A DNA stretch of 32,740 nucleotides from Verrucomicrobia bacterium UBA1183 (GTDB taxonomy: Bacteria > Verrucomicrobiota > Verrucomicrobiia > Opitutales > UBA9783). The position numbers and the translations under genes were made by a program. Under the pieces are notes generated by a model. That model was given only the letters and a program-made list of their open reading frames with translations. It searched no databases and was not told the DNA's origin. Where the stretch lies: the NCBI GenBank assembly GCA_002309885.1, contig DBYP01000006.1, forward strand, positions 36,991 through 69,730. Direction: 5' to 3'. This document shows positions 1 to 6,863 of this stretch, piece by piece. Each line of letters starts with the position of its first letter. Within the stretch, counting starts at the first letter, position 1.

Positions 1-1442
1 ACTGGGGCCTCTGGAGAATTAGTTTCATCTGCTGGTTTTTCCACTGCAGATTCGGACGTTGCAGGTGCGTTAGATGGCTCACCAAAATTCTGTACATCTA
101 AAGCCATATTTATCTCAGCATTTATATTTTCAGCAATTACATCAGCAATTCCTTTTTTCCCACCAGTTCCTTTAAGTTCTGGGTCTTTCTTAAGTTCATC
201 TAATTCTCTTTGTATAGCATCTATTTTTTCTTGGTTCAGATTACCAGGCTCCTCAATACTGTTTCGAAATTCTGCTATTGTAGTTCTTAAACCACTTAAT
301 TTGGTATAATCTTTCCCTTGAGATTTTAAGTGTTCTTGGTGTCCCCTCACCATTTCACCCAATGAGTTTAATGTCCCCCTAAGACGCAATTTGTAGAAAG
401 GTAGAGCAGCTTCTTTATTTGCATGTGATATCTTGGCTTTGATTTCGCTTACAGTCCCTGAAATACCCAATTTATCCCCAATCTTCCCTGGGATTTCCCC
501 TATAAATTTCCCTGCATCTTTGAACTTATCCCTAATCTCTCCTGAAATTTTTCCCATGAATTTCCCGGCATCTTGGAGCTTATTCCCAATCTCTCCTGGA
601 ATTTTTCCCATAAATTCTCCTGCATCTTGGAGCTTATTCCCAATTTCGTTGCGAGCGTTTTCAATACCTTCCTGAATTCTAGCCCTAAATCCCCCAGCAC
701 TCTGCGATTTGGGGAAGTTTTTGATGACATTAAGATACTCTGCTCTTCCAGGAAAATTTTCTAAATTTTTTAATTCTTCAAATAGATCTTTTGCAAGCTT
801 CTCAGACGCCTCCCCTGGTACTTCAGCATATTTTCGCAATCGGCTCAGGTTCGCTCTAACCGCTTCCAAAGCTTTAGATTCATTAGAATTCCTTTCAAAT
901 CCTTTTTGTTTAGTTTTCAAGTCCCCGTCAATAATCTCAAGGGTTTTTATGTACTCGCGATTTTCTCGTGGTAATTTGGCATATAATATCGATTTATTGA
1001 CGTTGGCTTTGATTTCGCTTACAGTCCCTGAAATACCCAATTTGACATCTCCCAATTTATCTCCAATTTCCCCCGAAATTTTCCCCATAAATTCTCCTGC
1101 ATCTTTGAACTTATCCCTAATCTCTCCTGGAATTTTTCCCATGAATTTCCCGGCATCTTGGAGCTTATTCCCTATCTCTTCTGGAAAATTTTTGATACTT
1201 TTAATCCCCTTACCAAGCGCTGTCGCACCTTCTGCAAGCGTAGTAACTACTCTGTTGTTTGTTGAATGATGGGAACTAAGTGTTTTCGTAAGCAGCTTTG
1301 AGCGGTCATCAATACTTACACTACCAATATTTACTGAATCAACATTTCTACCCTTACTATCAATACCCTGCGCGCTCGGTGTACTAACTGCTGTCTGAAT
1401 AGTAGCGGGATTACTAGTACTAGTACCTATTGCCCCGGGCAT
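1..1442 (-). CDS. Putative secreted repeat protein (effector candidate), 3' end outside the window
   Basis: Open for 480 codons from the ATG at 1442 to the window edge, so the C-terminus is missing. Family not recognised. The first 60 residues are rich in Ser, Thr, Ala and Gly with no hydrophobic signal peptide. Two blocks (about residues 88-146 and 266-337) are built from an 18-residue unit resembling EIGNKLQDAGKFMGKIPG. The first block has two full units and the second three, and both end in the same GISGTVSEIKA segment. Eighteen residues equal five alpha-helical turns, so amphipathic helices are likely (inference). The rest is charged and helical. An AAGGAGG ribosome-binding site at 1453-1459 lies 10 nt before the start, the strongest one noticed here. 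As the last visible gene after a CesT-type chaperone, with the unusual N-terminus, it is read as a type III secretion substrate. Coding status is secure; function is inference. Confidence 0.8.
   Translation of the reverse strand, partial: MPGAIGTSTSNPATIQTAVSTPSAQGIDSKGRNVDSVNIGSVSIDDRSKLLTKTLSSHHSTNNRVVTTLAEGATALGKGIKSIKNFPEEIGNKLQDAGKFMGKIPGEIRDKFKDAGEFMGKISGEIGDKLGDVKLGISGTVSEIKANVNKSILYAKLPRENREYIKTLEIIDGDLKTKQKGFERNSNESKALEAVRANLSRLRKYAEVPGEASEKLAKDLFEELKNLENFPGRAEYLNVIKNFPKSQSAGGFRARIQEGIENARNEIGNKLQDAGEFMGKIPGEIGNKLQDAGKFMGKISGEIRDKFKDAGKFIGEIPGKIGDKLGISGTVSEIKAKISHANKEAALPFYKLRLRGTLNSLGEMVRGHQEHLKSQGKDYTKLSGLRTTIAEFRNSIEEPGNLNQEKIDAIQRELDELKKDPELKGTGGKKGIADVIAENINAEINMALDVQNFGEPSNAPATSESAVEKPADETNSPEAP
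430..650 (-). repeat. Downstream copy of a duplicated 18-residue-repeat block
   Basis: This coding stretch closely matches the stretch at about 1005-1181 in the same gene. Both carry 54-bp units for an amphipathic 18-residue motif and end in the same GISGTVSEIKA-coding segment. This copy has three units and the other has two, which suggests unit gain or loss by recombination inside the gene. Confidence 0.8.
1005..1181 (-). repeat. Upstream copy of the duplicated 18-residue-repeat block
   Basis: Direct repeat partner of 430-650 in the same reading frame. It contains two complete 54-bp units, plus a short insertion coding GDVKL before the shared terminal segment. DNA similarity is high over the shared units, so the duplication looks recent or is kept homogeneous by conversion. 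Confidence 0.8.
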
Positions 1443-1452
1443 ACAAATCTCT

Positions 1453-1459
1453 CCTCCTT
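1453..1459 (-). promoter_or_regulatory. Strong ribosome-binding site AAGGAGG
   Basis: AAGGAGG lies 10 nt before the ATG at 1442 and supports that start. It overlaps the stop codon of the 34-codon ORF, which would suit translational coupling. Confidence 0.7.
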
Positions 1460-1562
1460 ATCTTTTTTTATCTTTTGAAATTATTACCTTAACAGCATGC
1501 GCTACATATCGCGCAGGGGCTTGATATGAAATTTCATTTCCTTGTATTGGTGGTTTAGTCAT
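1458..1562 (-). CDS. 34-codon ORF with an effector-like N-terminus (possible remnant)
   Basis: The ATG at 1562 overlaps the last codons of the upstream repeat-protein gene by 8 bp (ATGACTAA), and the TAA at 1458-1460 lies in the ribosome-binding site of the next gene. The peptide starts MTKPPIQGNE, resembling the MSTSPIQGNI start of the gene just upstream. The DNA at 1536-1552 is identical over 17 bp to 2632-2648, which codes that start. The rest is basic and resembles nothing I know. It could be a translated coupling peptide, or the leftover 5' end of a lost effector paralogue. It has no ribosome-binding site of its own, so any translation would be by coupling. Protein-level reality is uncertain. 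Confidence 0.35.
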   Translation of the reverse strand: MTKPPIQGNEISYQAPARYVAHAVKVIISKDKKR

Positions 1563-2658
1563 AGAAATTATCTATTGTTAGGGGCGCATTGCCCATATCC
1601 TCACTCCACTTCTCTACCTGAGCTCGTACTTCTTTAGCCTGCTCAGCTATATTACCATAATTTTTTGCTTCAGCTTCTTCTATAACGTTACCTAGTTCCC
1701 ATTTTATTGCCTCCAATTGAGCTCTTGACCTTAATGTATCAACACATTCTTTAGCACCAGTTTCCAATTCTTTTAGTTTTTTTGACAACTGCTCATGATC
1801 TTTTTTCGAGACTTCATTGGTCGAATTTACAGAACTTGCAGATACAGTCCCGGTTTTGTTCGACGGCGGTAGAGTACTAGGACGACCGTTCAATCTCCCT
1901 TTAACCTTTTGTAGTTCCTGCTGTGTTGAAATAAGCCTATCAATGTCCCCTGCTTCACTGTATTGAGAAGCCTGATCTCGTAATGTTTTTTCTGATTTTA
2001 TAAGCTTCAACGACTCCTCCGTTTGAAATTTTACTTCACCAACTTGTTTAGCTATACGGCTATCTTCCCCATACTCTTTTTTAGCTTCTTCTATAACGTT
2101 ACCTAGTTCATTTATTATTGAGTTCAACTCATTACTGTTCTTTGATTTAACATATTTTTCAGCCTTAATTTGCAAATTCCTTACTTTCCCTAACAATGGA
2201 TCTTTTTTTATACGCTCCAGCTTTCCCTCCACCTGAACTCGTCCATCATTAGCCTGTTTTACTATATCACCATAGTTTTTTGCTTCAGCTTTTTTTATAA
2301 CGTTATCTAGTTCCCCTGTTACTGATTTCAATAGAGTTTCGTCCTTACATTCATTAACACCATGTTTCAATAGGCTGCTTACTCGTTCTGACAACTGAGA
2401 TCGAGTATTTTTTGGGGGCAAACCCAATAATTTCCTAACGGCATTTCCAAAAAATTCCCCAGGGTTTTCCTTTACTTCTCTAATTTTGTTTGCAATACGA
2501 GTCGTTAAACTTTTAGGACTTTCTGCCGAGGCCGTGGGAATGGCCGTGATAGTACTATTCTTCGCCAGAACACTCTTTCCGTCAAGACTTTGAGAACCTA
2601 CTTGATTAACTTCTGGCTTAGGCAAATTTATATTTCCTTGTATTGGTGATGTGCTCAT
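1555..2658 (-). CDS. Putative secreted helical-repeat protein (effector candidate), paralogue of the upstream gene
   Basis: A 367-residue protein of unrecognised family. The N-terminus MSTSPIQGNI and the next 45 residues are polar, Ser/Thr-rich and lack a signal peptide, as in many type III substrates. Residues 52-153 align with residues 54-160 of the upstream protein (shared pattern R-x-V-x-ENP, then a Ser-Gln-Leu-Ser segment), and a linker near 264-285 is shared too, so the two are paralogues. Three helical repeats of about 45 residues lie near 108-153, 174-222 and 309-351, marked by ELGNVIEEA or ELDNVIKKA and a following NYG. Coiled-coil or helical-bundle structure is likely. It starts 5 bp after the upstream stop, downstream of a CesT-type chaperone gene. 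Secretion is inferred from context. Confidence 0.8.
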   Translation of the reverse strand: MSTSPIQGNINLPKPEVNQVGSQSLDGKSVLAKNSTITAIPTASAESPKSLTTRIANKIREVKENPGEFFGNAVRKLLGLPPKNTRSQLSERVSSLLKHGVNECKDETLLKSVTGELDNVIKKAEAKNYGDIVKQANDGRVQVEGKLERIKKDPLLGKVRNLQIKAEKYVKSKNSNELNSIINELGNVIEEAKKEYGEDSRIAKQVGEVKFQTEESLKLIKSEKTLRDQASQYSEAGDIDRLISTQQELQKVKGRLNGRPSTLPPSNKTGTVSASSVNSTNEVSKKDHEQLSKKLKELETGAKECVDTLRSRAQLEAIKWELGNVIEEAEAKNYGNIAEQAKEVRAQVEKWSEDMGNAPLTIDNFYD

Positions 2659-2663
2659 AAATG

Positions 2664-3926
2664 TTACCTGTGGTTGTAATCATCAGGGATCTCCGGCGCT
2701 GGCTCAGTCGGTGGTTCTGGAGCTGGTTCAGTCGGTGGTGGTGGAAGGTCATCATCATTGATCTCCGGCGGCGGAAGATCTGGAGGTGGGATATCATCAT
2801 CGTCGTCATCATCGTCGTCATCAAAGTCATCCGGCGGCGGAAGATCCGGCACTTTCGGCTTACCGCCCTTATCAGAAATATCCTCTTCCACAGGTACTGG
2901 TTCTGCTGGAGCTCTTTTGCGCCAAGATGCCATTGCTTCTATATCGCGCAAAGATGCCTCTACATTTATTCCGTGCTGAGATGCCTTTCCTTTCATTTCC
3001 TTCAGTGTATCGTCGGCTCGTTTAAATACATCACTACCTTCCAAATGATTGTCTTTAGCTCGTTTTATAGCTTCTTTTAGTTCTGATATTCCACTTACCA
3101 CAGTATTTGTGGATTCAATTTCAAAACCTTTTTCAGCATAATCACGAAATACATCTATTTCTTTTGAAAACTTTTTTAATGCCGCCTCCCTCTTTGCCTC
3201 AGCGGCTGGATCCTTTACAACATTACCTCCATCACCATTTTTTACAGCTCCATTTATATCAGTTTCGTTTTCATTCGGGACTGGTGGCGGCGGAAGATCC
3301 TGCACTTTCGGTGATTGCTCATCCGAGACACCTTGGGTCGGATTTTCTGAACTTGCAGATGCAGACCCGATTTTGTTCGATAACGGGGGGTCGACCGACG
3401 ATAAATGGTCTTTCAGTGGTACATTTGCTCCTGTATTTTCTCCAGTGCTTTTCCCTTGCATTCTCTTAAATACTTTTGCACGGTCCTCCACATCCAACTG
3501 TGCTTTATGGGCCAGTTTTATTATAGGACTATCTGCCCCATCCTCGTTTGTAGCTTTTGTTATAATCTTACCTAGGTCCTCCTTTACCTTGTTTAATCCC
3601 GCTACATCCGCTTTTTTTAAATATCTTTTAGCTTCTTCTTGCAATTGTTTTACTTGCTTTGACAACTCAGATTGAGTACTTTTGCCAGATAACTTACTAA
3701 AAAAATCACTAAAAACTCCCTTAGGATTCTCCCGTACTTTTCTAAACGTGCTTGTAATATTATTCCCTAAACTTTTGATATGCTCTTCCAACTTTTTGAG
3801 AATACTCGTGCTCTGGGTATCTTTCGGCTCAATAAGCGCTCCCCCACTCCTTGTTTTCTGAGTGGATGCTGTATTAATAGGCGTAAAGGAATACTGATTC
3901 CCAATTCCTGATAGTTCCCCACCCAT
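2664..3926 (-). CDS. Putative secreted protein with proline-rich and poly-aspartate C-terminus (effector candidate)
   Basis: A 420-residue protein whose gene starts 3 bp after the CesT-type chaperone gene. The N-terminal 40 residues are polar without a signal peptide. Residues 54-160 form the helical domain shared with the downstream paralogue. A Ser-rich linker and a DLPPPPVP segment (210-217) follow, then a second helical region at about 245-320. The tail (361-420) holds an uninterrupted run of ten Asp and several LPPP or LPPPP motifs followed by TEPAPE repeats. In eukaryotes and in pathogen proteins such as ActA or TarP, proline-rich segments can bind profilin, EVH1, SH3 or WW domains. That role here is only a hypothesis. 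No enzyme motif was seen. Chaperone adjacency makes it the best candidate for the chaperone's partner. Confidence 0.82.
   Translation of the reverse strand: MGGELSGIGNQYSFTPINTASTQKTRSGGALIEPKDTQSTSILKKLEEHIKSLGNNITSTFRKVRENPKGVFSDFFSKLSGKSTQSELSKQVKQLQEEAKRYLKKADVAGLNKVKEDLGKIITKATNEDGADSPIIKLAHKAQLDVEDRAKVFKRMQGKSTGENTGANVPLKDHLSSVDPPLSNKIGSASASSENPTQGVSDEQSPKVQDLPPPPVPNENETDINGAVKNGDGGNVVKDPAAEAKREAALKKFSKEIDVFRDYAEKGFEIESTNTVVSGISELKEAIKRAKDNHLEGSDVFKRADDTLKEMKGKASQHGINVEASLRDIEAMASWRKRAPAEPVPVEEDISDKGGKPKVPDLPPPDDFDDDDDDDDDDIPPPDLPPPEINDDDLPPPPTEPAPEPPTEPAPEIPDDYNHR
2793..2822 (-). repeat. In-frame trinucleotide tract coding ten consecutive Asp
   Basis: Ten GAT/GAC codons in a row within the proline-rich tail of the effector candidate. 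Slippage would change the Asp number without a frameshift, so this is a length-variable tract rather than an on/off switch. Confidence 0.7.
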
Positions 3927-3929
3927 ACG

Positions 3930-4400
3930 TCACACAAATTGCAGATTGTTGGTTGGATCGTTGGGGGCTGGCACTGAATAATTACCATCATCCATAGAAG
4001 GCAACTGCATATTTTCGCATTTCTGCTGCCATTCTTCGACGACATCCACAAAATTACCCAGAACTGTCTTGAATAGATCGAAGGTAAATGTACTCGCAAT
4101 GAACGTGTAGCTTATGACGATACGCTCGCGATCTTCTTCGATACCGAAAACACAACCGGCGGTTGCCATTCCGAAAACATTCTCTATCATTATCTTCTTC
4201 AGCAACTCACCTTGACCTTGTGAGGGCAAATCAATGATGGGGGCAGCAAAAATACACTGATCTTGCTCTTTTCGATAAACGATATCTACACTTATCTTCG
4301 AATCGAAACATAAGGAACAGATGTTCTGCTCGTTAAACTTTAAATTCGGTAAACCGACTTCTTTACCGTAACTCTCAAGGTAATTTGGAATATCGACCAT
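3930..4400 (-). CDS. CesT/SycE-type (class I) type III secretion chaperone
   Basis: A 156-residue acidic protein with the CesT/Tir-chaperone layout. An N-terminal helix YLESYGKEVGLP is followed by a strand with FNEQNICSLCFD. Strands around IVYRKEQDQCIFAAPI come next, then a helix LLKKIMIENVFGMATAGC leading into a strand with the FGIEEDRERIVISY pattern. A C-terminal helix contains NFVDVVEEWQQKC. Class I chaperones are dimers that bind the N-terminal 50-100 residues of secreted effectors in the cytoplasm, and are often encoded next to them. Here the gene starts 3 bp after the pseB-like stop and ends 3 bp before the proline-rich effector candidate. The Asn/Pro-rich last 20 residues are unusual. 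Recognition rests on motif pattern alone, and no secretion apparatus gene is in the window. Confidence 0.8.
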   Translation of the reverse strand: MVDIPNYLESYGKEVGLPNLKFNEQNICSLCFDSKISVDIVYRKEQDQCIFAAPIIDLPSQGQGELLKKIMIENVFGMATAGCVFGIEEDRERIVISYTFIASTFTFDLFKTVLGNFVDVVEEWQQKCENMQLPSMDDGNYSVPAPNDPTNNLQFV

Positions 4401-4403
4401 AAT

Positions 4404-5441
4404 TTAATGACATGTAATAAATGATTTTTTATTGGACACCGTTGTCCCTTTTTTCTCTAAAAGATACCTATTTAACCATCGTAAAATAGCCGCTTTGGTC
4501 AACCATTGCGTGTTGTTTTCGCTGGTATACGCAAAGCCATCCTTGCACAAACGTCCGTTCGAAGACCAATCCATATCGCATTGCCAATAAGGCATCAACG
4601 GTGCAATAATGTAATACTTACCGCAATCGTAAACCGAACGGCTCTCCTCAATCGGAATCAGCGTTTCATGCAACTTCTCTCCGGGCCTTAATCCGATAAT
4701 CTTTTGCGAACACTTGGGAGCAACCACATTCGCTAAATCCATTATCGTACAACTCGGAAGCTTGGGAATGAAAATTTCTCCACCCTGCGTCGCCAACAAC
4801 GACTGTAAAACAAATTTTACCCCTTGCTCTAATGTAATGAAAAATCGCGTCATGCGAGCATCCGTAATCGTAACTTCACCCGCTTCGCGTTGCTTCAAAA
4901 ACAACGGCACAACACTTCCACGACTTCCTAAAACATTACCGTAGCGGACAACTGAAAAACGTGTTCTGTTCTTCCCTGAATAACTGTTGCTGGCAATAAA
5001 CGCCTTCTCCGCACATAATTTGGTTGCACCGTAAAGATTGATGGGGGTTACAGCCTTATCGGTACTCAGCGCAACTGCACATTCGACCTGATTTGCCAGT
5101 GCCGCTTCACATACATTAACCGTGCCTTGGATGTTCGTATGAATAAACTCATTGGGATTGTATTCTGCAGCCGGAACCTGTTTTAAAGCGGCAGCATGTA
5201 CCACATAATCAACACCCACCATGGCTTTCGTAAGACGTTGCAGATCGCGTATATCTCCCAAAAAATAACGCATGCAACGATCTTGGAAAAGAGGATCCTC
5301 CTGCATTAAAGATTGTTTAAATTCATCCCTAGAGTAGACAATCAGCCGCTGAGGACGAAAATTCTTTAGGACATACCGGCAGAATGCCTGCCCAAAAGAG
5401 CCCGTACCGCCGGTAATCAATATATTTTTCCCGTTCAACAT
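4404..5441 (-). CDS. pseB: UDP-N-acetylglucosamine 4,6-dehydratase (inverting), PseB-like
   Basis: A 345-residue extended short-chain dehydrogenase. The NAD(P)-binding GGTGSFG is at 11-17, STDKA at 126-130 and the catalytic YGATK (Tyr137, Lys141) follows in the NLYGATK context typical of PseB/FlaA1. LRPGEK at 251-256 is also characteristic. PseB converts UDP-GlcNAc to a 4-keto-6-deoxy-AltNAc sugar, the first step to pseudaminic acid, which decorates flagellin or surface glycans in several pathogens. Retaining relatives or capsular CapD-type enzymes are possible alternatives. No pseC, pseH, pseG or pseI lies nearby; instead it sits between two effector candidates and 3 bp before the chaperone gene. 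The C-terminus extends a little beyond usual PseB length. The enzyme class is confident; the exact product is less so. Confidence 0.82.
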   Translation of the reverse strand: MLNGKNILITGGTGSFGQAFCRYVLKNFRPQRLIVYSRDEFKQSLMQEDPLFQDRCMRYFLGDIRDLQRLTKAMVGVDYVVHAAALKQVPAAEYNPNEFIHTNIQGTVNVCEAALANQVECAVALSTDKAVTPINLYGATKLCAEKAFIASNSYSGKNRTRFSVVRYGNVLGSRGSVVPLFLKQREAGEVTITDARMTRFFITLEQGVKFVLQSLLATQGGEIFIPKLPSCTIMDLANVVAPKCSQKIIGLRPGEKLHETLIPIEESRSVYDCGKYYIIAPLMPYWQCDMDWSSNGRLCKDGFAYTSENNTQWLTKAAILRWLNRYLLEKKGTTVSNKKSFITCH

Positions 5442-5455
5442 AACCGCTAAATATC

Positions 5456-6787
5456 TTAGTTTTTCGCCCTTCGTTCCGCATCTAAGGCCTTCATCTTCTC
5501 ATCCTCTTGCAATATCTCTTGACGCCGATTGGATGTCATATTATCAGCCCAAATACCTTGTTCACGAAGACGCTTTAATTTCTCATCAAACTTAGCTCTA
5601 TCATCCAAACTTGACTCCGCTTCCAATTGACTCTCGAGATCTCGGTAAGCATTATTGGCCTGTATTACCTTCATAGATAAGCTTGCGGATTGACCTATCT
5701 GTAGGAGCTTGCTTTTGGCCGTTACCGCATCAATGTTTAACTCTGCGTGAGAGGGATTTTTTAAACGGAAGTGAGCAACATTATCCTCCGCATTAGCACC
5801 GTAGTAATACCCAATATCTTCATCACTATACTTTGCAATCGTATCGAGACTATCTTTCTTTATAGCACTCTCCAAAGCCTCACGTTCATTTTTATCTAAA
5901 TCGGATAATTTGGCCACAGCATCGAGATTTTTCTGCCGCCGTTTGGCAATGGTTAACAGTTTATCATAGTCTTCCTTAGGCAAATTTTCTTTCGAGTTCA
6001 AATGCTCTAACAAAACATCAAAATCTTCATCTGTAATCTCTCCGTTGTTCTTTAATTCTACCAAATTCACATATGCTTCTATACGCGCTACTAATCCCAT
6101 CAACGACGTATTCCCGATGAGCAATTCTGTTAATGCTTTTATCGCTGCATCGATTACCGCTTCATCGTAAATTTCATCGAGAGCATTCTCTAAATTGTTG
6201 AGCGCTTCCTTTAACGCATCCCCTAAATCTTTTAACGCCCCCTTTCCATCTAAATAATCCTTATAATTCTCATCGTTAATTAAGTTTATATAGGTGCTAC
6301 GGCATCCGTTATATCTGGCAATAGCTAGCAGTTTTCCATATTCTTCCTTAGACAAACTTCTTGTCGAGTTCAAATGCTCTAACAAGACATCAAAATCCTC
6401 GTCTGTAATCTCTCCGTTGTTCTTTAATTTTACCAAGGTCTCATATGCACTTACACGATCACTCAATCCCATCTTCGTCTCATCATTCCTGCCAAGCAAG
6501 GCATCTAAGGCGTCTTTCAATTCTGTAATTTCCGTTTCATTTGGCTCATCCGCATTGATTGCGTTTTTTAATTGGTCAAGCAATATATTCGCTCTATCTC
6601 CTAAAGCATGCAACCCTCCATTTTGTGCAAAATAAGACTTATAGGCTTCATTATAAATCACCTCATAGACACTTGTTTGGTATAAGTCATAACCGTAATC
6701 ATTAGAGGACGAATCGGAGATGCCTCCAAAATCACCAGAGATTCCTCCCTGCGAACTTGGACCTTCTGTTGTTGGATTAACTGACAT
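5456..6787 (-). CDS. Putative secreted acidic protein with a 124-residue tandem duplication (effector candidate)
   Basis: A 443-residue acidic protein of unrecognised family and first gene of the minus-strand operon. The N-terminus (MSVNPTTEG, then Gly/Ser-rich) lacks a signal peptide. Two tandem repeats cover about residues 45-160 and 169-284 with a 124-residue period. Each contains the same NNGEITDEDFDVLLEHLNS segment (at 123 and 247), followed by a helix with KLLAIA or KLLTIA. That segment resembles short helix-turn-helix modules such as SHOCT, or a calcium-free EF-hand-like turn, but lacks the EF-hand DxDxDG loop. The C-terminal third is charged helix ending in AERRAKN. It lies 14 bp upstream of the pseB-like gene. 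Effector status is inferred from the operon and N-terminus only. Confidence 0.8.
   Translation of the reverse strand: MSVNPTTEGPSSQGGISGDFGGISDSSSNDYGYDLYQTSVYEVIYNEAYKSYFAQNGGLHALGDRANILLDQLKNAINADEPNETEITELKDALDALLGRNDETKMGLSDRVSAYETLVKLKNNGEITDEDFDVLLEHLNSTRSLSKEEYGKLLAIARYNGCRSTYINLINDENYKDYLDGKGALKDLGDALKEALNNLENALDEIYDEAVIDAAIKALTELLIGNTSLMGLVARIEAYVNLVELKNNGEITDEDFDVLLEHLNSKENLPKEDYDKLLTIAKRRQKNLDAVAKLSDLDKNEREALESAIKKDSLDTIAKYSDEDIGYYYGANAEDNVAHFRLKNPSHAELNIDAVTAKSKLLQIGQSASLSMKVIQANNAYRDLESQLEAESSLDDRAKFDEKLKRLREQGIWADNMTSNRRQEILQEDEKMKALDAERRAKN
5993..6079 (-). repeat. Second DNA copy of the NNGEITDED-coding repeat
   Basis: About 86 bp nearly identical to 6364-6449 in the same gene and frame. 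The conserved core is much better preserved than the flanking parts of the 124-residue duplication. This suggests either constraint on the motif or local gene conversion. Confidence 0.75.
6364..6449 (-). repeat. First DNA copy of the NNGEITDED-coding repeat
   Basis: Direct repeat partner of 5993-6079, about 371 bp apart and in frame. It codes the segment around residues 114-141 of the same protein. Confidence 0.75.
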
Positions 6788-6801
6788 AGCACCCTAAGCG
6801 T

Positions 6802-6818
6802 AGCTGAAAACGTGCCAG
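6802..6818 (-). promoter_or_regulatory. Candidate sigma-54 promoter of the effector/chaperone operon
   Basis: On the minus strand the sequence reads TGGCACG, six bases, then GC. GG and GC are separated by exactly 10 bp, the -24/-12 spacing of RpoN promoters, and TGGCACG matches the -24 consensus fully. The -12 part (CAGCT against TTGCW) is weaker. The GC lies 15 nt before the ATG at 6787, so the predicted leader would be only about 4 nt, which is odd and lowers confidence. Confidence 0.4.
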
Positions 6819-6834
6819 TTCTTCTTTTTTTTAA

Positions 6835-6863
6835 TTGAATTTATACAAAAAAGCACTTATATC
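6835..6863 (+). promoter_or_regulatory. Candidate sigma-70-type promoter of the CoA-transferase gene
   Basis: TTGAAT (6835-6840), a 17-bp spacer and TATATC (6858-6863) form a moderate housekeeping promoter. Only six bases separate the -10 box from the ATG at 6870, and no Shine-Dalgarno is present. The transcript would start at or next to the start codon (leaderless). Confidence 0.4.

Noticed and set aside
433..1269. Plus-strand open frames with Pro/Ile/Ser repeats at 433-675 and 709-1269
   Set aside because: Antisense shadows of the 18-residue repeats; the minus-strand frame is longer, open throughout and has a strong ribosome-binding site.
2793..2822. Phase-variable (on/off) microsatellite
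   Set aside because: The unit is three bases and in frame, so length change cannot switch the gene off.
2661..3469. Long plus-strand open frames opposite the proline/aspartate-rich gene
   Set aside because: They come from the biased, repetitive codons of the minus-strand gene; their products are low-complexity and have no operon logic.
6040..6075. EF-hand calcium site in the NNGEITDED repeats
   Set aside because: The loop lacks the DxDxDG ligand pattern; only the flanking helices look similar.
1..6787. Integrated prophage or genomic island borders around the effector operon
   Set aside because: No integrase, tRNA, attachment repeats or phage structural genes are visible in the window.
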